DNA from: Desulfobacterales bacterium
GTDB lineage: Bacteria; Desulfobacterota; Desulfobacteria; Desulfobacterales; JARGFK01
DNA length: 33,086 nt
Assembly: GCA_029211065.1 (NCBI GenBank)
Contig: JARGFK010000047.1
Coordinates: forward strand, 1-33,086
Direction: 5' to 3'
Each line of letters starts with the position of its first letter. The stretch's first letter is position 1. The notes beneath the pieces are model-generated. The model was given only the letters and a program-made list of their open reading frames with translations, was not told the DNA's origin and searched no databases. Of the stretch, positions 1-7,638 are shown in pieces. A program made the translations under genes and the position numbers.

Positions 1-83
1 AAATTTTGTTTTTACTACTCTCTCGGGAGTATATTCTCTCCTCTTCTCAATATATAACGTAGGTTCCAAAACTAAAAGTAAAA

Positions 84-112
84 GGGGTCAAGCCTGCTCT
101 TGACTCTTATTA
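84..112. repeat. short dispersed repeat related to 15104-15127
   Basis: Read on the minus strand, this stretch contains AAGAGTCAAGAGCAGGC followed by TTGACCCC. A close relative, AAGAGTCAAGAACAGGCC, occurs on the plus strand at about 15107-15124. The family looks like the short intergenic repeats common in Desulfobacterota genomes. Its mobility and function are unknown. Confidence 0.4.
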
Positions 113-157
113 GGCAATCAAAAGGGTCAAAAGCAGAACCTATGGATTGCAGTTATT

Positions 158-200
158 GGAAGTTGAGCGATAGCCGACTTCCTCCGGGCTTTTTCTTTTT
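158..200 (+). terminator. possible hairpin terminator
   Basis: GGAAGTTG (158-165) can pair with CGACTTCC (175-182), with one G-U pair and a 9-nt loop. A T-rich run follows at 190-200. The run starts about 8 nt beyond the stem, so the fit to a rho-independent terminator is imperfect. On the plus strand it would end a gene lying left of the window. Confidence 0.3.
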
Positions 201-244
201 AATATGATCCGGGGCATTGGTCCGCCTCATTCCTGACAGCCCGG

Positions 245-1468
245 TTATATAATTTTCTTCAGCACTAGCGTGACAAACGTCCCGCCGGACGAAAACCCGT
301 TGACCAGGCCGAACTTTATGGGAATATCCTTTTTTTTATCCCTGACAAACCCCAGCGGACTCAAGGGATCTTTAAGGCCGACGGTGGGCGGAATGCACCC
401 CGCTTTTATCGATAAAGCCATGGCCGCGGTCCTTATCCCCCCTGATGAGAAACTTTCGCCGACAGCCCCTTTAATGGAGCCGATAACCGGTTTGCCGGCC
501 GTGCTGCCGAATACGATGGAAAGCGCCTCGGCCTCAAGGGCGTCCAGCCGAATGCCGCCGTTGGCAGCGGCTGAGACGTAATCGATATCGCCGGGGGCGA
601 TGCCGGCGGATTCAAGCGCCCGTGTCATCGCCAGCACCGGTCCCCGGGGGTCTGACGGCCAGTCGGTGGGCGGGGCCGGCGCCGAGCTCAGGCCCCATCC
701 GGCGATTTCACAATAAGGCTCGGCCCCCCGGGCTTCGGCCCGGGTCCGGGCCTCAAGGCATACCACCCCGGCACCTTCGCCGACCACCGGTCCGTTTCGC
801 AAGGTGTCAAAGGGACGCGCCCCCTCGGGCCCGCCGTTTACCGGGGAAAGGGCCTTGAAATTCGTCAGGATTCTGAAGAAGAATTCTGACATAATATCCG
901 TTCCGCCCGCCAGCATGACATCGGCACGCCCCCTTCTGATTTCGGTTGCCGCATAGGCGATGGCGGTCTCGGCCGAAGCCTCACGGTGATTCACGGTGGA
1001 ATTGATCCCCCTGAACCCAAGCTCGATGGAAGTATGTCCGGCCGGCGCGTTCATCACGGTATTCGGCACCAGAAGGGGACTAGCCATCCCCGGGCCTTGG
1101 GTAAATAGAACCCCGGCAAACTGGACCGCGACCTCAGTGCTGCCGAAGGCGGTGCCCAGGACGATCCCCGTCCGATCCCGATTGGCGGCATCTATGCCGA
1201 CCCCGGCATCATCCAGGGCCATCCTGGCGGATGCGGCCGCCATAGCGGAAATCCGGTCCATCTTGCGGAGGTTTTTTGTGGAGATGAAATCTCTGGGGGT
1301 AAAATCATTTACGGCCGCCCCCAGTTTGGACGCAAAAGGGGACGTATCAAAAGCCGCAATCGGGGAAATGCCGCAGTCGCCTTTAAAGAGCTTGCGCGCG
1401 AAAATCTCCTTTCCGGCGCCCAGGGGGGTCACCATGCCGATGCCGGATATGACCACGGGGCTACTCAT
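245..1468 (-). CDS. ketosynthase-like chain-length factor (catalytically dead KS partner)
   Basis: This 407-residue protein has the full FabF-type thiolase fold, from the N-terminal VVISGIGMVTPLG to the C-terminal GFSSGGT segment, but its catalytic triad is gone. Where active enzymes have TACSSG it reads HREASA (Glu163 in place of Cys). The AHGT histidine is Asn303 (AANG), and the TGHTLGAAG histidine is Glu338 (VGESFSSGG). The structural lysine Lys333 is kept. In type II PKS and aryl-polyene systems such a subunit (CLF, ApeC-like) pairs with an active KS and sets chain length; that role is inferred here. The ATG at 1468 overlaps the stop of the upstream KS by 8 nt (ATGAGTAG), implying translational coupling and a heterodimer. 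A longer upstream reading frame exists, but it lies inside the upstream gene and has no KS homology. Confidence 0.88.
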   Translation of the reverse strand: MSSPVVISGIGMVTPLGAGKEIFARKLFKGDCGISPIAAFDTSPFASKLGAAVNDFTPRDFISTKNLRKMDRISAMAAASARMALDDAGVGIDAANRDRTGIVLGTAFGSTEVAVQFAGVLFTQGPGMASPLLVPNTVMNAPAGHTSIELGFRGINSTVNHREASAETAIAYAATEIRRGRADVMLAGGTDIMSEFFFRILTNFKALSPVNGGPEGARPFDTLRNGPVVGEGAGVVCLEARTRAEARGAEPYCEIAGWGLSSAPAPPTDWPSDPRGPVLAMTRALESAGIAPGDIDYVSAAANGGIRLDALEAEALSIVFGSTAGKPVIGSIKGAVGESFSSGGIRTAAMALSIKAGCIPPTVGLKDPLSPLGFVRDKKKDIPIKFGLVNGFSSGGTFVTLVLKKII

Positions 1469-2708
1469 GGACAATCCCCTTGGGGGTGTATCTTCCCAGA
1501 ACGATGGCGGTGTTGTTCCCGCCGAAGGCAAAAGAATTGGAAAGAACGATATCCGCCTCCGCTTCCCGGGAGCCTTCGGCCACATAATCGAGATCACACT
1601 CCGGGTCGCGTTCGGTCAGGTGAATCGTCGGCGGCACAAACCGCCCAAAGATCCCCAGAACCGAGGCAACCCCTTCGATGGCGCCGGCCGCTCCCAGGGT
1701 GTGGCCCGTCATCGATTTGGTGGCACTCACCGGGATGTTATACGCCCGTTTGCCGAATACCGCCTTGATCCCCCTGGTTTCCATGAGATCATTGGCCGGT
1801 GTGGCCGTGCCATGGGCGTTGATGGCGTCCACCCGGTCGGGAGAAACGTTGCTGTCCTGCAAAGCGGCCGTAATGCAGCGCACGGCCCCGGAAGCCTGGG
1901 GGTCCGGCGCGGTCATGTGGTAGCTGTCGCAGCTTACCCCGTATCCCAGCAACTCCCCGTAGATTCTTGCCCCGCGCTTTTGCGCGTGGCTCAATGCCTC
2001 CAGGATCATGATGCCGGCACCTTCGCCCAGGGAAAGCCCCTGCCGGTTTTTGTCGAAGGGCTTGCAATATGCCGTATCGACCGCCTGGAGCGCGTTAAAA
2101 GCGGCATACGTCACCCGGGAAAGGGGTTCGGCGCCGCCGGAAACAACGAGGGGGGCTATCCCCTCCCGGATCAGATCCCCGGCATAACCGATGGCGGTTG
2201 CACCGGATGAACACGCCGTCATGAATGTGGTTTTAGGTCCCATCAACCCGAAGTTTGATGCGATGTGATCCGCGGAAGAGGCGCAGCAAAAAGAGGAAAA
2301 TTGCGAATACCGGACGCCATTGCCGCCGCCCTTTAGATATTGGCGATAGGCCGCCTCACCCTCCAGCATGCCCCCGGCCCCGCCGCCGATAACAACGCCG
2401 GCGTCCGCCTGCAGCTCCTCTGGGAAAGGAAAAAGCCCCGCATCCCTTAAGGCCTCCAGCGCTGCGGCCATGGCCATGAGGTCCGAGCGCGACATCCGCT
2501 TTATTGAGAATTGGCGCGGAAGCATCTTCCCGGGAACAAAGTTCTTGACCTCGCCCCCGGTCCGGGTTCTGAAGTCGGTGGTACTAAAAACCGTTACCGG
2601 CCCGATGCCGCATACCCCTTGTCCCAGCGCAGCGCTGAATTCAGGCGCATTCCCGGCAATGGCATTTATGGTTCCCAGCCCGGTGATGACGACTCTTTCT
2701 TTTTCCAT
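1461..2708 (-). CDS. beta-ketoacyl-ACP synthase (FabF-type, active KS)
   Basis: This 415-residue condensing enzyme should catalyse decarboxylative Claisen extension of an ACP-bound acyl chain with malonyl-ACP in the cytoplasm. The triad is intact: nucleophile Cys166 in TACSSGATAIGYA, His299 in NAHGTATPAND, and Lys331 and His336 in SATKSMTGHTLGAAG. The C-terminal NSFAFGGNN loop is also typical. The ATG at 2708 is preferred because MEKERVVITGLG aligns with the start of FabF; an in-frame TTG lies 27 nt upstream. It is the first gene of a two-gene minus-strand operon and overlaps the dead KS-like partner by 8 nt, the arrangement of KS/CLF pairs such as ApeO/ApeC. A housekeeping FabF is less likely, because no acpP or fabG lies next to it. 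Confidence 0.92.
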   Translation of the reverse strand: MEKERVVITGLGTINAIAGNAPEFSAALGQGVCGIGPVTVFSTTDFRTRTGGEVKNFVPGKMLPRQFSIKRMSRSDLMAMAAALEALRDAGLFPFPEELQADAGVVIGGGAGGMLEGEAAYRQYLKGGGNGVRYSQFSSFCCASSADHIASNFGLMGPKTTFMTACSSGATAIGYAGDLIREGIAPLVVSGGAEPLSRVTYAAFNALQAVDTAYCKPFDKNRQGLSLGEGAGIMILEALSHAQKRGARIYGELLGYGVSCDSYHMTAPDPQASGAVRCITAALQDSNVSPDRVDAINAHGTATPANDLMETRGIKAVFGKRAYNIPVSATKSMTGHTLGAAGAIEGVASVLGIFGRFVPPTIHLTERDPECDLDYVAEGSREAEADIVLSNSFAFGGNNTAIVLGRYTPKGIVHE

Positions 2709-3055
2709 ACGTACTTGTTTCTCGGTATGTTTCAAAGGCCTCGCGTTTTATTAAATTCACTCACGTATTCTGCAATCTATATTTTATGACACCATCTTGA
2801 AAAATCCCCCTTGCCCCCTTTGATAAAGGGGGAATTTATGCCCCTTCCTTTTGTAAAGGGAGGCCGGGAGGGATTTTAGAATGTTAAGGTATTTATAAAA
2901 TAGGGTACTAAGTATCTATAACAAAAAGAAATTTTTTTCGCGTCAGGATAACAAAACCGCATCGAAAGTGTCAAGATCATATCCGTGGGGGCAGCTGCGA
3001 CATGTCCGGCAATAATAGTTGACAGAAAGTTGTAAAAATATCATCATTCCCTACT
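2709..3055. promoter_or_regulatory. divergent intergenic region between KS/CLF and dehydratase operons
   Basis: This gene-free stretch separates two divergently transcribed operons, so it should carry both promoters. It holds a folded repeat (2801-2877) and an AT-rich tract (2880-2945). TTGACA at 3019-3024 is the best -35 match for the plus-strand operon, but the nearest TATCAT follows after only 14 nt. No promoter can be assigned firmly. The dehydratase start has no clear ribosome binding site. Confidence 0.45.
2801..2877. repeat. three-stem palindromic intergenic element
   Basis: An outer stem AAAATCCC (2801-2808) / GGGATTTT (2870-2877) encloses two hairpins. The first is CCCCCTTT (2814-2821) with AAAGGGGG (2825-2832) and a 3-nt loop. 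The second is CCTTCCTTT (2843-2851) with AAAGGGAGG (2855-2863), containing one wobble pair. The cruciform shape and C/G-run composition are typical of dispersed, MITE-like intergenic repeats. No second copy was noticed in the window. Confidence 0.6.
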
Positions 3056-3472
3056 ATGAATTTAATCGATGTGGATATCGACAATCTCATTCCCCACCGC
3101 CGCCCCCTGCGGCTGATCGATGAGATTTTTGATGTGGATAAAGACTCAGCCGTGTCTGCGGCAACCATCAGCCCGCAATGGCCGTTGCTGACAGGCGGCG
3201 CGGCAAACCCGATTGTGCTGATCGAGCTAGTGGCCCAAACCGCCGCAGCTCTGGGGGGATTAAACCAAAAGAAAGGGGCCTCCGGCAACAGAGGCTTAAT
3301 TGTCGGGATTAAATCCGCAAATTTTTTCATTGATGAAATCCCTTTGCACAGCCGGATCATCACCCGGTCGACAACCCGTTTGCTGATTGAAAATTTCAAG
3401 GAAATTACAGGCGTCGTGAAAATGGATGACGCCGTTATCGCCGAGATCTCGTTGCAGAGTGTATCATTATGA
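3056..3472 (+). CDS. 3-hydroxyacyl-ACP dehydratase-like hotdog protein
   Basis: The protein has 138 residues, the size of FabZ and of the ApeI/ApeP dehydratases. It should remove water from 3-hydroxyacyl-ACP to give trans-2-enoyl-ACP. The FabZ-type motif LIPHRRPLRLIDEI carries the expected catalytic His14. The central-helix motif NPIVLIELVAQTAAALGG carries Glu57 at the position of the FabZ acid. The first gene of a plus-strand operon, it overlaps the LolA-like gene by ATGA. With the adjacent KS/CLF pair it supplies the dehydration half of an iterative polyene-type extension cycle; no ketoreductase or ACP is present nearby. The ATG at 3056 lacks an obvious Shine-Dalgarno sequence. Confidence 0.85.
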   Translation: MNLIDVDIDNLIPHRRPLRLIDEIFDVDKDSAVSAATISPQWPLLTGGAANPIVLIELVAQTAAALGGLNQKKGASGNRGLIVGIKSANFFIDEIPLHSRIITRSTTRLLIENFKEITGVVKMDDAVIAEISLQSVSL

Positions 3473-4089
3473 ACAAAGTCAGACGCTATCAGGCCGTCGC
3501 CGCCGCGATGGTGCTCTTATCGGCCCGGCTGTGTTTCGGCTGGGCCGATACCTGGGACGGTTTAAAGGCTGCCACCGGCACCATTTCCTCTGTCAGCGCG
3601 ACATTCGTCCAGGAAAAGCACATGAAAGTTCTAATCCGGCCGCTGATATCCGAGGGCCTTCTTTTTTATCAAACCCCGGATTCGCTGCGCTGGGAATATC
3701 AGCGCCCGATTCAGAGCATTCTGATAGCCCACGCCGGCAAAACCAAAAAATTCATCCGCAGGGACGGAAAGATCATCGCCGATGCCGCTGCCAACGCCCC
3801 GGCCATGCAGTTCGTGATCGAGGAGATTTCGCGCTGGCTCAAGGGGCGCTTTGATGAAAACCCGGTGTTCACCGCCAGCCTGGCGCCCGGCCGCCGGATT
3901 GTCCTCACCCCCATCTATAAAGGCATTGCCGAAATGATCCAGCGAATTGAGCTGGTGTTGTCCGAGCGCCCCGGCATCATGGAGTCGGTCATGATTTATG
4001 AAAATGAAAATTCCTATACCCGGCTCAAGTTTTCAAATGTCGAACTCAACCGCCCGCTGGACCCCAGGCTGTTTGAGGACGTTCAATGA
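3469..4089 (+). CDS. LolA-like outer-membrane lipoprotein carrier protein
   Basis: This is a 206-residue secreted protein with a signal peptide (basic MNKVRR, then hydrophobic residues 8-24, cleavage near FGWA). The mature part has the LolA-family features FVQEK (about 46-50), SEGLLFYQTPDSLRWEY (about 61-77) and a later ILI..GK..KFI strand. LolA proteins form a half-barrel that carries acyl chains across the periplasm. Paralogues of this type are regular members of aryl-polyene clusters, where they are thought to help move the lipid product. It is coupled to both neighbours by ATGA overlaps, so it probably acts on the product of this operon rather than on bulk lipoproteins. An AsmA-like or other lipid-carrier role cannot be excluded. 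Confidence 0.8.
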   Translation: MNKVRRYQAVAAAMVLLSARLCFGWADTWDGLKAATGTISSVSATFVQEKHMKVLIRPLISEGLLFYQTPDSLRWEYQRPIQSILIAHAGKTKKFIRRDGKIIADAAANAPAMQFVIEEISRWLKGRFDENPVFTASLAPGRRIVLTPIYKGIAEMIQRIELVLSERPGIMESVMIYENENSYTRLKFSNVELNRPLDPRLFEDVQ

Positions 4090-4760
4090 AGCGGTTTTGT
4101 TTTTTACTGGGCATCCTGTTCCTTATCGCTGCCTGCGGCACGCTCCCTAAAGTTGACCCGGTCAGCGGGATGCTCCCGGACGGCCCCCGGGAATGCCGCC
4201 GGCTGTTTTTCCAGGGACGCTGGCAGCTCCAGCACGCCATCGTAGCCACCTTGCCGGGAGGACAGCAAAACATGCTCATGGGCATCAGCATCGTTTCTGC
4301 CGGGAGCGGCAGCATCCGCTCGATCCTGATGACCATTGAAGGCCTGGTCGTTTTCGAAGCTGAATATGACCGGGACATCCGGATTGTGCGGGCTGTGTCG
4401 CCGTTTGATTCCGACCACTTCGCCCAGGGGCTGATCAATGACCTCCGGCTGATTTTTTTCATGCCCGAAGGCGCTTTGGTTGAAACCGGAAGGCTGCAAA
4501 ACGGATCGACCCTTTGCCGGTATCGTCAATCCGACCGGCTGGTGGTGGATATCGTCAGAAATACCGACGATCACTGGGAGCTCCGGCAATATAGCCGCTG
4601 GTTCAGGAAAAAGCGCACGGTGGATATTTTTTTCAACGACAACTTCCGATTCAACGGTTTTCATGCCCCCAGCCGGCTGACGCTTACCACTTTTGGATAT
4701 GCCGGTTATACCCTTGACATGGACCTGATTGAAGCGGTTTCCTTAGAGGAGCACAAATGA
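4086..4760 (+). CDS. DUF3261-like outer-membrane lipoprotein
   Basis: This 224-residue protein begins with a lipoprotein signal (MKRFCFLLGILFLIAAC, lipobox LIAAC, lipidated Cys17). The residue after it is Gly, with no Asp at +2, consistent with outer-membrane sorting. The remainder is beta-rich, with no catalytic motif that I recognise. Size, lipobox and position after a LolA-like gene match the DUF3261 lipoproteins of aryl-polyene clusters, which are presumed to receive or anchor the polyene lipid at the outer membrane. The assignment rests mainly on context. In canonical clusters an MMPL-type exporter normally sits between the LolA-like and DUF3261 genes; here they are fused by an ATGA overlap with nothing between. 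Confidence 0.68.
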   Translation: MKRFCFLLGILFLIAACGTLPKVDPVSGMLPDGPRECRRLFFQGRWQLQHAIVATLPGGQQNMLMGISIVSAGSGSIRSILMTIEGLVVFEAEYDRDIRIVRAVSPFDSDHFAQGLINDLRLIFFMPEGALVETGRLQNGSTLCRYRQSDRLVVDIVRNTDDHWELRQYSRWFRKKRTVDIFFNDNFRFNGFHAPSRLTLTTFGYAGYTLDMDLIEAVSLEEHK

Positions 4761-6019
4761 AGTTCAAACTCATATACCCCAAATGGCCGAAGCTCTCCCG
4801 GCAGACCGAGTTTCACCTGCCGCCGCACGGACCGGTGGTGTTTGCCGCCACGGTGCCGGATGACGTCGAAATTGAATTTATTGATGAAAATCTCGAGCAG
4901 ATCGATTTTGACGATCCAATCGATTTTGTCGGCATTTCCATGATGCTCACCCTTCAGGTTAAGCGGGGCTGGCAGATCGCGGATATTTACCGCGCCAGGG
5001 GCGTCAAGGTCATTTTCGGCGGAATTGCGACCATGCTGCATGCCGAAGAAACCATGACCCATGCCGACTCGGTTTTTCTCGGTGAAGCCGAAGGCCGCAT
5101 GGAAAAGGTTTTTGAGGATTTTAAAAAGGGGCGGCTGCAACCGCTGTACGACTATCTGGCGGACCAGGCCCCCATCGAGATCATCGGCGCCGCCCGGCGC
5201 GATATTCTGAAAAGAGACCTCTACAATTACAAGGGCATCCAAATGGTCGATCTGGTTCACGCCTCGCGCGGGTGCCGCTTTCACTGCTATCCCTGCGCAG
5301 TGGCCTACCTGGGCGGCAAAAAGTTCCGGCCGCGCCCCATTGACACGGTCATATCAGAAATGGAAAACATCCCGAACAACCGCCTCTTTCTGGTGGACAA
5401 CTCCCTGGCCCAGGATACCCGCTGGGAACTGGAGCTGTTCCGGGAAATGATCCCCTTAAAGAAAAAGTGGTGCAGCCATCCCATCGAGGACAAGCCCGAA
5501 GTCCTGGATCTGGCCGCCCGGGCCGGCGCCTGGTATGTTTACCAGGCCGTGTTCGACACTTCCGATTACATCCGCGAGAGAATCCAGCGCTACCATGACC
5601 ATGACATCGGGGTAGAGGCCACCGTTCTGCTGGGATTGGACAGTCATACCGAAGATGATATCAAGCGCCTCGTCGATTTTCTGCTGGAAATCAACCTGGA
5701 CCTGGCCGAGTTCACCGTCTTGACCCCCTTTCCCCATACCAAGGCCTATGATGAGCTGAAACAGCAGAATCGGATCTTTTCCTTTGACTGGGATGAATAT
5801 TCGGCCGACAAGGTGGTGTATCATCCCAAAAAGATGTCGGCTGACAGGCTGCAGGAGCTGCTGCAGTATGCCTGGGATACTTTCTATGGGGATGAGCCCC
5901 AGGAAATAAAGATGTTCAATCTCTTTCAGCGGGTGGTTCGAAAGGAAATGGCGGACAATACCTTCAGGCCCCGGGACCGGGCCCTGGCGTCGCGCGCCTT
6001 CGGCCGGGACCTGTCATAA
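4757..6019 (+). CDS. B12-binding-type radical SAM enzyme (first copy)
   Basis: This protein has 420 residues. Residues about 25-125 look like a Rossmann-type cobalamin-binding domain (VGISMML, then VKVIFGGIATMLHAEE and VFLGEAEG); no DxHxxG motif is seen, as is common in class B radical SAM methylases. The radical SAM domain begins near residue 165, and Cys173, Cys177 and Cys180 form the CxxxCxxC 4Fe-4S site (RGCRFHCYPC). Such enzymes methylate or rearrange unactivated carbons using 5'-deoxyadenosyl radical chemistry. The substrate is unknown; coupling by an ATGA overlap to the DUF3261-like gene suggests it modifies the lipid or polyene made here. It is the last gene of the operon and runs convergently into the MFS gene, 10 nt away. 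Confidence 0.88.
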   Translation: MKFKLIYPKWPKLSRQTEFHLPPHGPVVFAATVPDDVEIEFIDENLEQIDFDDPIDFVGISMMLTLQVKRGWQIADIYRARGVKVIFGGIATMLHAEETMTHADSVFLGEAEGRMEKVFEDFKKGRLQPLYDYLADQAPIEIIGAARRDILKRDLYNYKGIQMVDLVHASRGCRFHCYPCAVAYLGGKKFRPRPIDTVISEMENIPNNRLFLVDNSLAQDTRWELELFREMIPLKKKWCSHPIEDKPEVLDLAARAGAWYVYQAVFDTSDYIRERIQRYHDHDIGVEATVLLGLDSHTEDDIKRLVDFLLEINLDLAEFTVLTPFPHTKAYDELKQQNRIFSFDWDEYSADKVVYHPKKMSADRLQELLQYAWDTFYGDEPQEIKMFNLFQRVVRKEMADNTFRPRDRALASRAFGRDLS

Positions 6020-6029
6020 ATCCCAGGCC

Positions 6030-7313
6030 CTATACCGTCTGTTTGCAGTGGGTTTCGCGGGTAAAAAAGAGGCTGCATAGCGACAGCGCGGCCCAGAGAG
6101 TCATCAACGCAAAACCTGTCTGATAGGTACTCAGGCTGTAAATCGGGACGCCGTTAACCATGGCGCCCTGCCATTTTTGGTCCAGCACCCATCCCACGGC
6201 CGGCTGCATCAGTGTCGGCCCGATCATAAATGCCATATTCATGATTCCGGATATGGTTCCCGCAAGTGAACCGGGGACCGATTCTTTGGCAATGGCAAAC
6301 GTGAGAATAACACACCCGGAGCTGAAGCCCATTAAAATCAAGGCGGCGATGAGAACCGGCAGGGGAAGGTCGGGAATGAAAAATACCACGCCGCACCCGA
6401 ACAGCGCAGCCGTATATCCGGCTATAAATATGGATTTGCGTTTTCCAACACGGTCGGACAGCCAGCCGAAAAAGGGACCGCCGATACCCCAGGCGACCAG
6501 CGCGGCAGATGTCAGCGCCGCAGCCTGATGAGTCGGCAGGTTGTAATGCGCCTTGAGGAAAGGAACCCCCCACAGGCCGCAAAATGTCAGCAGGCAGCCG
6601 ATGATGCCGCCGGGAACGAAAAAGAGGGGAATGATGTTTTTATATTTGAACACCTCAAATATTCCCCCGATCAGCTGAGCGCGGGATTTTTTGTTTGGCG
6701 CCGGAGAGGTGTCTCCGGTATCCGCATATCCTTTCTCGCTGGGAAAATCTCTGGCAAAAACCCAGATGGCGATGCCGATCATAACGGTCCCCAGGGCCGA
6801 CACGAGCAGAATGGTTCGCCAGTTGAAAAAGTTCATCAGCAGCCGCAGCGGCGTTCCCGCCAGAATGGCCCCCAACAGTCCGGCCAGCAGGGTCGTTCCC
6901 GAAACCATTGCAAAAAGACGCGGCGGAAACCAGTTCATCGAGACCTTCAAGCAGCCTACAAAAGCCACCGCGACAGATCCGCCCACCAGGAATCGGCCGA
7001 TGTTGGCCCAGATAATATGGGGCGCCAGAGCAAACAGAAGAATGCCGATACCGGCGACCAAAGATCCGAGGGTAAGGAGCCGGCGCGGCCCCCAGGTATC
7101 GGCTAAAATCCCGGTGGGGATCTGCATCATCACGTAGCTATAGAAATAAAATCCGGACAGATTGCCCAGCGCGGCGGCGCTGATATTAAAATCCCGCATC
7201 AGTTCCTCGGTCATGACGGCAGGCGCCACGCGCTGAAAAAATCCCATCATATAAAAAAGAGCGCCCAGCCCCCACACGAACCAGGCTAATTTTAATGGCG
7301 GTGTTGCTTTCAT
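6030..7313 (-). CDS. MFS transporter
   Basis: This 427-residue inner-membrane protein has about twelve hydrophobic segments. Two copies of MFS loop motif A are visible, GILADTWGPRR near residue 68 and GWLSDRVGKRK in the second half, with a hydrophilic central loop (about 197-215). The family moves small solutes by uniport, symport or antiport. The sequence most resembles organic-anion or nitrate/nitrite-like MFS members, but the substrate cannot be read from it. It lies tail-to-tail with the radical SAM gene and head-to-head with the histidine kinase, so it appears to be a single-gene unit. A role in exporting the product of the neighbouring polyene-like locus is possible but unsupported. Confidence 0.85.
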   Translation of the reverse strand: MKATPPLKLAWFVWGLGALFYMMGFFQRVAPAVMTEELMRDFNISAAALGNLSGFYFYSYVMMQIPTGILADTWGPRRLLTLGSLVAGIGILLFALAPHIIWANIGRFLVGGSVAVAFVGCLKVSMNWFPPRLFAMVSGTTLLAGLLGAILAGTPLRLLMNFFNWRTILLVSALGTVMIGIAIWVFARDFPSEKGYADTGDTSPAPNKKSRAQLIGGIFEVFKYKNIIPLFFVPGGIIGCLLTFCGLWGVPFLKAHYNLPTHQAAALTSAALVAWGIGGPFFGWLSDRVGKRKSIFIAGYTAALFGCGVVFFIPDLPLPVLIAALILMGFSSGCVILTFAIAKESVPGSLAGTISGIMNMAFMIGPTLMQPAVGWVLDQKWQGAMVNGVPIYSLSTYQTGFALMTLWAALSLCSLFFTRETHCKQTV

Positions 7314-7638
7314 AGATATTTATACCTGAGTTTTACACGCGTTGGCGGTTTCCATCTGCAAGACATTTCAGGGTGAAGCCATGGTTAAACGCTATAAATA
7401 ATTACAGGCGCGGATTCCGTGCAATCCACACCTGTTTCCTGCAATTCACAGGCTGATTTCGTATCTCTATTGTTGCAAGGATATGACAGTATGGCTTAAT
7501 TTGTCAAGGACTGCTTCATAATAAAATCTAAACGCGACAAACCGACACCATTGATTGATGTCCCGCCCCACCTGTGATATAAACAGACCTTGAAGTTTGA
7601 ATAAATTTGAATAAAAATGAATGAGATGATTTTTTAGT
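7314..7638. promoter_or_regulatory. divergent intergenic region with 20-bp-spaced direct repeat
   Basis: No gene is seen between the divergent MFS and histidine kinase genes. TGCAATCCACA (7420-7430) and TGCAATTCACA (7440-7450) match at 10 of 11 positions with a period of exactly 20 bp, two helical turns. That is a plausible binding site for a dimeric regulator. The rest is AT-rich and no convincing -35/-10 pair could be fixed. Confidence 0.4.

Larger units (their letters stand above)
1..244. other. gene-free left edge
   Basis: No convincing coding region is seen between the left edge and the stop codon of the first ketosynthase-like gene. The stretch is AT-rich and holds a short dispersed repeat (84-112) and a hairpin followed by a T-rich run (158-200). 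Both are listed separately. Confidence 0.5.

Noticed and set aside
245-1597. Longer version of the dead KS-like protein starting at 1597
   Set aside because: The extra 43 residues lie within the upstream KS gene and have no KS similarity; the ATG at 1468 aligns with the family start and overlaps the upstream stop.
996-2210. 404-codon plus-strand open frame across the KS/CLF genes
   Set aside because: It is antisense to two clear ketosynthase-fold genes, has no recognisable motif and is Pro/Arg/Gly-rich, as expected of a shadow frame in GC-rich DNA.
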